A stretch of DNA of 6,520 bases from Thermoprotei archaeon (GCA_003649445.1 QMRV01000104.1:1-6520); one strand, 5' to 3'; shown: positions 1-6,164, numbered from the stretch's first letter. Notes: generated from the sequence alone by a model not told the origin. Numbers and translations are program-made.

Positions 1-183
1 GAAATCACAAATACACTTTCTCCTATAAACACCCAACTTAGCAGCCTCCACTATATGGATTATTAAAAAACTTTCTATTAAACCATGTACTAAGCTAAGT
101 TAACACGTACTTCGAAAACATACCTAGCTTATAGCCTAGCAGGAAAGTTAATAGTGAAATAAGGTAAAAATAATGGTTGGAGC
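1..183. other. Left-edge intergenic region
   Basis: No convincing complete gene is seen here. The plus strand carries an in-frame TAA at 160-162 just before the first gene. Upstream of that gene, the stretch around 143-153 (AGTTAATAG) is the only TATA-like element at a suitable distance, and it is weak. On the minus strand a GTG at 51 opens a frame of 17 codons that runs off the left edge (encoding MEAAKLGVYRRKCICDF). It could be the start of a leftward gene, but it is too short to judge. Confidence 0.4.
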
Positions 184-1017
184 TTGAGAGCTTTGGGATG
201 GAACGTAATTAATAAACGTATAAAAGAGTGCGAACAACGGTATAAGAGCCCTTCAGATATTATTGAGTGTTTAAAGAGGTTAATCGATGTGTATGGAAGA
301 GATGGAATGATCCTTTACAGGATCGGTGTATGGTATGAAAACTTAGGTATATATGATAAAGCAATGGAATACTATAGAGAAGCTATTGAGAAGTTTCCGC
401 TTCCCAAATATAGGAGACTGGCTGAGGAAAGTTATAGGAGGGTTAAGCATATTGTTGAAGGAAAGCCTTCTGTTTCTAAAGAAATTTCAACTCTAATAAT
501 AGATGATGACACATTGTTCGTAGTTAACTGTACGAAAACAAAAACATGGAATTTAGCTAAAAGCTTAGGCTGCAATGTACCAAAACAATTACCCGCCATG
601 TTAGCATATCAGGGAAAATCTTTCCATGAATTCCTAGCTTTAATCAGAGAAATCGAAAAGTCCATCGGAAAACGTGTACACTGGGTCATACTTAGTGCTA
701 AATACGGCTTCCTAACACCCTGCGACATTATTATGGACTACGATGTAACCTTTGGACAAAAAGGCAGTATAAGCGACGATAAGCTTGCAGAACAGGTAAA
801 TTATAAGGAAATCGGTGGAAGAAAACTCTCAACCTTCAAAAGAATATACGTATACACAAAGAACCCTCAATACTACAGAAAAGCATGCAATGCTTTCAAA
901 AACGCTACCGAATGCATACAGTTATCAACATTGCGTCCATCACTAATAATTTCAACTAAACATAGTACTCAACTAAACAATGTTCCAAGCCTAACAAATA
1001 CTACGAAAACAAAGTAA
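184..1017 (+). CDS. TPR-like plus DUF6884/YaaA-like domain protein
   Basis: This 277-residue protein is soluble, with no signal peptide or membrane segment. Residues about 38-92 form paired amphipathic helices of TPR type (YRIGVWYENLGIYDKAMEYY, then AIEKFP), which suggests protein-protein contact. Residues about 108-245 match the DUF6884/YaaA-like pattern: a beta strand ending in NCTKTKTW (115-122), an AYQGKSF segment (141-147), and the hallmark ILSAKYGFL followed by P and a DYD (169-187). Members of this group are widespread in prokaryotes and phages, and their biochemical role is poorly defined. Residues 246-277 are a Ser/Thr/Asn-rich tail that is probably disordered. TTG at 184 is the first possible start after the in-frame TAA at 160. 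The GGAG at 179-182 is too close to serve it, so TTG at 193 is a real alternative. The domain call is fairly sure; the function is unknown. Confidence 0.8.
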   Translation: MRALGWNVINKRIKECEQRYKSPSDIIECLKRLIDVYGRDGMILYRIGVWYENLGIYDKAMEYYREAIEKFPLPKYRRLAEESYRRVKHIVEGKPSVSKEISTLIIDDDTLFVVNCTKTKTWNLAKSLGCNVPKQLPAMLAYQGKSFHEFLALIREIEKSIGKRVHWVILSAKYGFLTPCDIIMDYDVTFGQKGSISDDKLAEQVNYKEIGGRKLSTFKRIYVYTKNPQYYRKACNAFKNATECIQLSTLRPSLIISTKHSTQLNNVPSLTNTTKTK

Positions 1018-1437
1018 AAATATTTAAAACCATAAGTAAAGACCCTATAACAAACAAAAACATAAACTACAAATGCATAAAACTAGCAAAAACCACAACA
1101 ATCTTCTAAGCAAGCACAGAAAAGCATCGTTAATTAACAATAGATAATAATATAATAATAGTAAAAATATAGAATATAAAACATGGCAAAACATTCTCAT
1201 CAATACCTTTAACCATAAAAGATTTGACAAGAAAACAAACATACTAGATGTATCTAAGACTATATGCCATATACTATTCTTTTATTACAACATGATGTTT
1301 TAGCTTAATATGCATCCTTAATAATTATGTATTCTTTTCATGTTCTTTACCGACATAGAGCGATAACGGTTGGTTAAAGTTTTCTTGTAACTAATGCATA
1401 ATTTTATTTTGAAAACTGTAGGCAGAGATGCAAGCTA
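1018..1437. other. Gene-poor spacer of about 420 bases
   Basis: I see no supported gene or RNA here. The first part (about 1018-1250) is rich in A and C on the plus strand and almost lacks G. The second part (about 1250-1420) is T-rich. The open minus-strand frame at 1045-1242 encodes an almost pure Leu/Phe/Cys/Tyr string, which T-rich sequence produces by default. No CRISPR-like repeat, tRNA arm or strong hairpin was found. The right end holds the likely promoter of the next gene. Confidence 0.5.
1396..1408 (+). promoter_or_regulatory. Putative TATA box for the PD-(D/E)XK gene
   Basis: The A/T-only stretch ATAATTTTATTT lies about 30-40 bases before the ATG at 1438. An archaeal TATA box here would start transcription near 1428-1430, leaving a leader of about 10 bases. 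The region is A+T-rich throughout, so the match is only suggestive. Confidence 0.35.
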
Positions 1438-2106
1438 ATGCTACAAGAAAACATTTACGATAAAGAACAACTTCAAATAGTAAAGGAGGATTGGAAAATC
1501 AGGGATCAAATAAAGGAGGAAAGAAGCAAGTTAAGTGAAGAGGAAAGAGAGAAGCTTCGACTTAGCTACAATAGATTTCTAGGAGATACATCATGCCGTA
1601 TAGTTAAGGAATTCTTACATAAACATGTCCCTGAAAAATATGATATTACCGTGTCAGGATACATATGGCCTTTACCTAGAGAATACGATCTATTAATTGT
1701 TAGAAGAGAAGCTAAACCGCGCAAGTACACGAGAGCATATAATATTGACGATGTATTCTTCATCATCGAAGTAAAAGCAAGAGGAATGTTTCCGGAGAAA
1801 GATGGTAAAGAAAAAGGACTAAAGAGAGCAGTAGATAAACTGGCAAAAAACCTAAAAGAACCGATAACTAAGTTCAAGAAACCTCATGTCAAGTTGGCAT
1901 GTTTGCTCATAGGTGAGGCTGTACCAAAGAGAGAGGACGCCTTGAAGTGGACGAAAAAAGTCAGAGAGTTTATGAAAGAACATAATATTCCAGTATTCAT
2001 TTTGTCAAATACACGTGCAAAAACACCAGAAGAAGCTGTGAAACCATTTAAGGGGGAATGGAAGAAGTTTGTGAAATACGTAGTTGAAAACCTGCCGAAA
2101 ACATAA
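1438..2106 (+). CDS. Predicted PD-(D/E)XK nuclease
   Basis: This 222-residue soluble protein starts with a charged helical region (1-48) and continues into a restriction-nuclease-like core. The core has a helix with a conserved-looking Glu (RIVKEFL, 55-61), a strand carrying an acidic residue (EYDLLIV, Asp84), a spacer, and the strand FFIIEVKARG (108-116) with the E-x-K pair Glu111/Lys113. A further strand (KLACLLIGE, 152-160) and a helix/strand pair follow (KVREFMKEHNIPVFILS). Asp84 with Glu111-x-Lys113 is the classic metal-binding and catalytic set of the PD-(D/E)XK fold, so DNA cleavage or nicking is the likely activity. The layout recalls DUF6602-type nucleases, but I cannot confirm the family. 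The ATG at 1438 is the first start in frame after a TAA at 1399, and it has no clear Shine-Dalgarno. The gene appears monocistronic and converges on the operon to its right. No methyltransferase partner is visible. Confidence 0.78.
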   Translation: MLQENIYDKEQLQIVKEDWKIRDQIKEERSKLSEEEREKLRLSYNRFLGDTSCRIVKEFLHKHVPEKYDITVSGYIWPLPREYDLLIVRREAKPRKYTRAYNIDDVFFIIEVKARGMFPEKDGKEKGLKRAVDKLAKNLKEPITKFKKPHVKLACLLIGEAVPKREDALKWTKKVREFMKEHNIPVFILSNTRAKTPEEAVKPFKGEWKKFVKYVVENLPKT

Positions 2107-2109
2107 TTA

Positions 2110-2124
2110 AATTATTTTTTCTCC
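2110..2124 (+). terminator. U-rich terminator after the PD-(D/E)XK gene
   Basis: A run of T with few interruptions (ATTATTTTTTCTCC) begins a few bases after the stop codon at 2104-2106. Archaeal transcription usually ends at U-rich stretches without a strong hairpin. It also lies in the 45-base gap between convergent genes, where a terminator is expected. Confidence 0.5.
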
Positions 2125-2151
2125 CATCCTCTATAGTGCACAGCCATAAAC

Positions 2152-2466
2152 TTACATAATCTCCTTTACCACATATCTCTTCTCTAACATCAGAATCTTA
2201 AGCTTCAGTTTTCGCTTAAGTTCCTCAGGTATCTTCCTTACTAACTCCACATGCTTACTCTCAGTTAACACTAGAGCATATTCTGCGTTAAGACCCTTCA
2301 TAAGCATTAGAAGCTCCCCTAACGCTATATAGAAGTTTGTTTTAGCATCTCTAGTTTCCTTCCTAACAATCCTAGTTATGAGCCCCATTCCTTGCTTTTT
2401 CAGACGCAATATCAGTATCAAAATACCAAGTTTAAACATAAAAGCCCTTAAACACGTTATTGGCAT
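2152..2466 (-). CDS. Small protein resembling a PD-(D/E)XK C-terminal half
   Basis: This 104-residue protein is the third gene of a leftward operon and starts 8 bases after the stop of the preceding gene. It reads as a hydrophobic strand (LGILILILRLKKQG, 13-26), a long helix (KTNFYIALGELLMLMKG), a strand (YALVLT), a Lys/Glu-rich linker with IPEEL, and a final strand (LKLKILML). This strand-helix-strand order is what follows the E-x-K strand in many PD-(D/E)XK proteins. However, where E-x-K is expected there is LRLKK, and no Asp partner lies upstream, so it would be catalytically dead or a remnant. A short hydrophobic anchor is the other reading of residues 13-21. ATG at 2466 is used here; Met10 and Met27 are possible later starts. 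No family is recognised with confidence. Confidence 0.55.
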   Translation of the reverse strand: MPITCLRAFMFKLGILILILRLKKQGMGLITRIVRKETRDAKTNFYIALGELLMLMKGLNAEYALVLTESKHVELVRKIPEELKRKLKLKILMLEKRYVVKEIM

Positions 2467-2474
2467 CTTATTGC

Positions 2475-2711
2475 TTAAAGCTTCTTGTCGATATATTTCA
2501 GCACCTTATTTTTGCGGTATACCTCAGGTTTAACGACTTTGATAGAACCAATAACTAGGTCTTTAGTAACTTCAAGCCTACCCAAAGGGCCAATAATGTT
2601 TAATATGAATTTAGAAACCTGCCTAATACCTTCATTCCTAATACGTGTGTTCCAAGCTTTAATAGCTGCTCTTCTCCTCTTCCAATGGCTTTTTACTCTC
2701 CTCTTACCCAT
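2475..2711 (-). CDS. Hypothetical small basic protein
   Basis: This 78-residue protein has a very basic N-terminus (residues 2-29 hold about ten Lys/Arg plus two Trp, including WKRRRAAIKAWNTR), which suggests nucleic acid binding. A helix (IRQVSKFILNII) and a strand-rich C-terminal half (LGRLEV, LVIGSIKVVK) follow. No known family is recognised. The ATG at 2711 is preceded by GAAGGTAAGG, an acceptable Shine-Dalgarno region. The gene lies 24 bases after the 58-residue membrane-protein gene and 8 bases before the 104-residue gene, so the three are probably one transcript. It is not a frameshifted front half of the next gene: the next gene's frame is closed by a TAA a short way upstream and has no start codon before 2466. 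Confidence 0.6.
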   Translation of the reverse strand: MGKRRVKSHWKRRRAAIKAWNTRIRNEGIRQVSKFILNIIGPLGRLEVTKDLVIGSIKVVKPEVYRKNKVLKYIDKKL

Positions 2712-2735
2712 AAATACCTTACCTTCAAGATAGAA

Positions 2736-2912
2736 TTAACCTTTAGAGAATAATATTCCGGCAGCTATCATAAGAACCCCTAGAAACCCTAACGTTACCC
2801 TAGTATTGAAGTCTAAGTTACCTGAGAATATTGCTATTAATTCAGCTGAAAATCCTAATAAGACTGCCATAGCTGTACCTGAAATTATAGGTCTTTCGCC
2901 CATTCTTGTCAT
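2736..2912 (-). CDS. Small two-helix membrane protein
   Basis: This 58-residue reading frame runs from ATG at 2912 to TAA at 2736-2738. It has a short charged N-terminus (MTRMGERP), a first hydrophobic helix of about residues 9-31 (IISGTAMAVLLGFSAELIAI), a polar turn (GNLDFNTR, 31-38), and a second helix of about 39-55 (VTLGFLGVLMIAAGILF) ending in SKG. That is a complete helical hairpin, a far more orderly pattern than chance translation gives. ATG at 2903 (Met4) is an alternative start. It is the first gene of the leftward operon, and its promoter lies in the 100-base region shared with the winged-helix regulator. The function is unknown; small holin-like, toxin-like or membrane-anchor roles are conceivable but unsupported. 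Confidence 0.7.
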   Translation of the reverse strand: MTRMGERPIISGTAMAVLLGFSAELIAIFSGNLDFNTRVTLGFLGVLMIAAGILFSKG

Positions 2913-2937
2913 CTGTGCACTTTTTTAGCACAAATAA

Positions 2938-2961
2938 CTGATATATCTTATATTTAAATAT
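2938..2961 (-). promoter_or_regulatory. Leftward promoter of the three-gene operon
   Basis: Two A/T elements lie upstream of the ATG at 2912: GATATATC (2940-2947, centred 31 bases away) and the ATATTTAAATAT stretch (2950-2961, about 43 bases away). The first would give an almost leaderless transcript, the second a leader of about 17 bases. I cannot choose between them. Confidence 0.45.
2950..2961. promoter_or_regulatory. Perfect 12-base palindrome, possible operator
   Basis: ATATTTAAATAT reads the same on both strands and lies in the middle of the divergent promoter region between the operon and the winged-helix gene. A dimeric winged-helix protein could bind here and repress both directions. 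A/T-only palindromes arise easily in A+T-rich DNA, so this is a candidate only. Confidence 0.35.
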
Positions 2962-2984
2962 TTTGCACATCTATGACTAAAAAG

Positions 2985-2994
2985 TTTATATATA
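2985..2994 (+). promoter_or_regulatory. TATA box of the winged-helix gene
   Basis: TTTATATATA, preceded by the purine-rich AAAAAG (a BRE-like flank), is centred about 24 bases before the ATG at 3013. Transcription would begin at or within a few bases of that ATG, so the mRNA should be leaderless. No Shine-Dalgarno is present, which agrees with this. Confidence 0.7.
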
Positions 2995-3012
2995 CACGAT
3001 ATCTAGCAATAC

Positions 3013-3729
3013 ATGGTGTACGTCTTGGTCTATAAGAAAAAGTACGTTCCTACAAGTGCTAAAGCAGAAATTATAATAGAGGCTCTATGTAAAAAATCTC
3101 CTAGAACAATAAATGAACTAGCAGAAATTTTAGTTAATAAACTTGGGCTAAAGTTTACAACAGCCAGATCAGCTGTTTCCCGAATTATAAGCGAATTTAC
3201 AGAACTTGATATAATGGAGGAGGTCGGTACAGATAAGAGAGGCTCTAGACTCATCGACATTTCCCCTTCAGGAGCTTACGTCATAGCATGTAATCTACCA
3301 GACCTTAAAACGGAATTCCTTAAAAAAGAAGATCTAATAGAGCTCCTCCGTAGAAAAAACAATGAAGCAGCTGACGCTTTAGAAGTATACTACATGCTCA
3401 AAAAGGAAACAGAAGAAGAACTAGAAAGTATCGATTTCTATGATGCCATAACTTTAACCATGGAGTTAGAAGATATTGAAGTTAATAGCTGGAAAGGATT
3501 AGCTGACGAAATAATATCCCTCTGCACAAGCGAAATAGAACGTTACTTAGACAAAAAAGGCGGAATCCTAGACCTAAGAGAACTAACAAAAGAAATACCA
3601 GACAAAACAAAGAAAGCATACATAAAAATACTCTACGCATACTTAGACGAAATAGATGAAGAACTAAGAAAACTAACGCTCAGAAAGGAAAAAATAAAAG
3701 AACTAATTAAAGAAGCAGAGACCACATAA
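3013..3729 (+). CDS. Winged-helix DNA-binding protein with helical C-terminus
   Basis: This 238-residue soluble protein is probably a transcription regulator. The N-terminal winged helix has helix 1 at about 16-27 (AKAEIIIEALCK), helix 2 at 32-43 (TINELAEILVNK), a recognition helix at about 47-62 (KFTTARSAVSRIISEF), and a wing at about 67-84 (IMEEVGTDKRGSRLIDI). The remainder is mostly charged helix: 100-140 with ELLRRK and KKETEEELE, and a coiled-coil-like end (210-236, LDEIDEELRKLTLRKEKIKE), probably for dimerisation or partner binding. The start is set by the TATA box about 24 bases upstream. It diverges from the three-gene operon across 100 bases, an arrangement typical of a local regulator controlling itself and its neighbours. 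The exact family is not recognised. Wobble bases in the last 60 codons are nearly all A or C, unlike the first part of the gene. Confidence 0.8.
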   Translation: MVYVLVYKKKYVPTSAKAEIIIEALCKKSPRTINELAEILVNKLGLKFTTARSAVSRIISEFTELDIMEEVGTDKRGSRLIDISPSGAYVIACNLPDLKTEFLKKEDLIELLRRKNNEAADALEVYYMLKKETEEELESIDFYDAITLTMELEDIEVNSWKGLADEIISLCTSEIERYLDKKGGILDLRELTKEIPDKTKKAYIKILYAYLDEIDEELRKLTLRKEKIKELIKEAETT

Positions 3730-3775
3730 GTGCTATGAAAAATAGCCACAATGAAAAATGCTAAGAGGTACCCAT

Positions 3776-3799
3776 AGAATAATTTCTTTATTTTATTCT
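3776..3799 (+). terminator. Hairpin and T-rich terminator after the winged-helix gene
   Basis: AGAATAA (3776-3782) pairs with TTATTCT (3793-3799) around a 10-base, mainly T loop. The T-rich stretch follows the gene's stop codon by about 50 bases and would give a U-rich RNA end. The stem is only 7 A/T-rich pairs, so the U-rich run is probably the active part. Confidence 0.4.
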
Positions 3800-3932
3800 C
3801 TGGTCATTTAAGAATACGCGGATAGAAAGATTATTGAGTATTGTTAATTGAGGAAGCTAATGGAAAGGATGGAAGGACCTAGGTTTTCCAGTAATATGTA
3901 AGGATTAGGTTTCATGAATATCACCTATACCA

Positions 3933-6164
3933 TTACCTGTACTTTAATTCTAACTTTGTTTTGTACATTTTAGTTTTCATCCATCCCATTATGCCTTTAT
4001 GTTTACGGAGGACATCATGTTCTATTATTTTTCCTGTACGGTTATCTACGAAAGCGTAGTAATAGTTTTCTTCAGGGTCTTTTAATTTGACAACATAGGC
4101 ATTAGGCTTCGTTGAGGATTGCTTAACCTGAACTATTTCCAAATTACTTACTTTATACATGTTTGTAACGTATTGTTTGAAGAATATCTCGGCTCCTTCA
4201 GCTTTCAATAAGTTTTCTTGCTTAGCAATGTTGCCTTTAACCTTGTCTATGTGGAACGTCCTATACCATAGAGGAGTTTCAACCACAATTACCCAATTCT
4301 TTTCTGCTAATGTTCTTCTTGCTATGTTTAATGGCGTATCTTTAATTTGTTTAACAGCATTAATAGCTATATTGTCGACAATTTCTTCTTTTAAGTACAT
4401 GTTTTCTAACATGTAGTCAAGTGTTGAGGCATCAACTTTGTACTCGTATACGTAGTCTTTATCGAATGCTTTAAGACTGTAAGTTTTCGTTTCTTCGTTA
4501 AAGGTTAGTGTGGCAATGTTCTTATCCGGATATTTCTTAAGGAACGTTTCTCTTACTCTTTTCTCACTAAACACTACTTCATAGTTTACAATATTACCTG
4601 TTTTTGCATCTATGCTGATTGTAGATGATCCATCAGGTGAAGTAGTGTTAAAGCTCCAAACCCTATGGTTGACAAGCTTATAGTCAAGTATTTTTAAATC
4701 TTGCAGACCATATCTATTTCTTAAAAATTCCTCTGCAATGGTAAATGCCTTAACGTGACTGATTAGGTCTTTTTCTATACTATATTTTCCTGTTTGCGCA
4801 TCTATGGTAATGAGGTATAACTTATTTTCATCTTCTATGTCTACAATTATTTCCTCTTCTTTCTCTTCAACACCTATAATGCTTCCTTCAGCAATTAGAG
4901 CTTTAGCCAATGATATAGCTGCTTCCTTCTTGAACCTAGTGCTAACCTCTAGTACTTCACCAGAATACCTGTTTACCGTAGACTTAACAGTGAACCTTGG
5001 AGTCTCACCTTCAAATACAACTTTGTATTTTTCATGGCCCACAGGCTCTAGACTAACGACGTTTTCGTTAACTTTCTCTTCTATAACCTTACTTACAATG
5101 TCCTTTAGCGTTTCATTATCTAAAGGTTCGAAATCAAGTTTAAGCTTATCCTTAACCATGTCAACTTCAAATCTACCGCTATTGTATGTTAGTGCGAAAT
5201 CTAAAACCCATTTTAGGCCTAGATATAGATTTTTCCAAGAAATTATTGATACATCTCTTGTAGAGCAATCGTATTTTGAAGCTACCTTGGATTTAACAAT
5301 GCGTTTAGCTGCTGTTATACCTACTCCTTTACCCTTAATGAGTTTCGATGCTTTAACCCTACCATACCTTAATCTAGCTTTTCTTCTAACTTCAGAAGCA
5401 ATCCATGATTTCCCTTCTTTGCTAACGTCGAGTATAACATGTCCATCATGAAGTACAAGTGCTTTGCCGCTAGCTGTTCTCTGCCGTACTCTACCAGCTG
5501 AATCATAGCCTATATAATATGCTTTCCATTCAACAAGGTGCAGTGGAGCATATTCTAAAACGGCTTTTTCAATAGAAAACTTTTCAACACCATACTTTTC
5601 CTTTAAAATCTCACCTAGCCTATCGGCAATACCCTCATAGTCGTATCTTAGAATAATAGGGTATTCTAGTTCGAAAACTCTCAAGACCTCACGTGGTCTT
5701 TCCTTTTTCACTTTAACGGGAGGTTTCAAAACTGTTTCAGGAACAGCGGTAGGTATGGGAACACCGTACTGTTTAATAAGGTCTAAAAGTTTAAACCCAT
5801 TAACCAAGAAAACCTTGCTTTTAAACTCGTAATTACTCTCAATAAATTCAACAGCAGAACGAGTGAAGTCAGAGGTAGTAACGAAAATGCCTTTATCAGC
5901 TCTAGCAGCTTTAAGAGCAATAATAAAATGTTGTAAATCAGTATGGCCAACCTTCCTACCGGAACTATACCTCTTCACCTGGACAACATATTTTTCCCTA
6001 AAACCAAACTCGTTAACCTTAAAAGCCTCAATATCAACACCCTTATCGCTAGGACCACCAACAACCCTAATATCCTTAAACCCCATCCTCCTAAGAAGCT
6101 CAGCAACAATCTCCTCTAAAACACTAGGAGGAACATTCTGAAGGAGCCTAAGCTCATAACTCAC
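3933..6164 (-). CDS. Mrr-type nuclease fused to PepSY-like repeats
   Basis: The 743-residue product (counted from GTG at 6164) starts with an Mrr-type restriction-nuclease domain (about 5-138). It has helix-1 Glu17/Glu18 and MGF, GGPSDKGVDIEAF with Asp44, YVVQVKRY with Gln62-x-Lys64, and GIFVTTSDFTRSA (92-104). These are the complete D...QxK catalytic features of the family, whose members cut DNA, often methylated. A basic linker (147-158) leads to a domain at about 160-330, which includes a Lys/Arg-rich stretch (258-297) that may bind DNA. From about 340 to 715 there are about six PepSY-like units with strands ending in D-x-x-T-G-type turns at 398-402, 455-459, 519-523, 578-582, 640-644 and 707-711. 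No signal peptide or membrane segment is clear. Start: an open frame extends to TTG 6191, but the TATA box at 6200-6210 puts transcription near 6179, leaving GTG 6173 or GTG 6164. GTG 6164 has GGTG six bases upstream. Confidence 0.85.
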   Translation of the reverse strand: MSYELRLLQNVPPSVLEEIVAELLRRMGFKDIRVVGGPSDKGVDIEAFKVNEFGFREKYVVQVKRYSSGRKVGHTDLQHFIIALKAARADKGIFVTTSDFTRSAVEFIESNYEFKSKVFLVNGFKLLDLIKQYGVPIPTAVPETVLKPPVKVKKERPREVLRVFELEYPIILRYDYEGIADRLGEILKEKYGVEKFSIEKAVLEYAPLHLVEWKAYYIGYDSAGRVRQRTASGKALVLHDGHVILDVSKEGKSWIASEVRRKARLRYGRVKASKLIKGKGVGITAAKRIVKSKVASKYDCSTRDVSIISWKNLYLGLKWVLDFALTYNSGRFEVDMVKDKLKLDFEPLDNETLKDIVSKVIEEKVNENVVSLEPVGHEKYKVVFEGETPRFTVKSTVNRYSGEVLEVSTRFKKEAAISLAKALIAEGSIIGVEEKEEEIIVDIEDENKLYLITIDAQTGKYSIEKDLISHVKAFTIAEEFLRNRYGLQDLKILDYKLVNHRVWSFNTTSPDGSSTISIDAKTGNIVNYEVVFSEKRVRETFLKKYPDKNIATLTFNEETKTYSLKAFDKDYVYEYKVDASTLDYMLENMYLKEEIVDNIAINAVKQIKDTPLNIARRTLAEKNWVIVVETPLWYRTFHIDKVKGNIAKQENLLKAEGAEIFFKQYVTNMYKVSNLEIVQVKQSSTKPNAYVVKLKDPEENYYYAFVDNRTGKIIEHDVLRKHKGIMGWMKTKMYKTKLELKYR

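Noticed and set aside
1..51. GTG-started minus-strand frame running off the left edge.
   Set aside because: Only 17 codons are visible, with no promoter of convincing form and no recognisable motif.
173..187. ATG at 173 ahead of the first gene, as a start or leader peptide.
   Set aside because: It is out of frame with the gene and meets a TGA after four codons.
531..1012. Direct repeat TACGAAAACAAA at 531-542 and 1001-1012.
   Set aside because: Both copies are in-frame codings of Thr-Lys-Thr-Lys in A-rich sequence, have no flanking similarity, and are best explained by chance.
1045..1242. Minus-strand 65-residue frame rich in Leu, Phe, Tyr and Cys, with an AT-rich element (CATATAG) about 24 bases before its ATG.
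   Set aside because: The composition is what any T/G-rich strand gives when translated, there is no charged turn or clear helix boundary, and no Shine-Dalgarno. A leaderless membrane peptide cannot be fully excluded, but support is weak.
2380..2455. Alternative minus-strand frame containing a WYFDTDIASEKARNG stretch, considered as evidence of a frameshift in the 104-residue gene.
   Set aside because: It is closed on both sides by stops within about 20 codons and has no start. The annotated frame is longer and better structured.
3730..3932. Short plus-strand ATG frames after the winged-helix gene.
   Set aside because: They end after about 9-13 codons and have no conserved or structural features. 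The region looks like a convergent intergenic spacer.
4804..5451. Long plus-strand frame opposite the Mrr-repeat gene (215 codons).
   Set aside because: It is the antisense shadow of the large gene: Ser/Thr/Leu-rich with no domain pattern, and the minus-strand reading has clear motifs.
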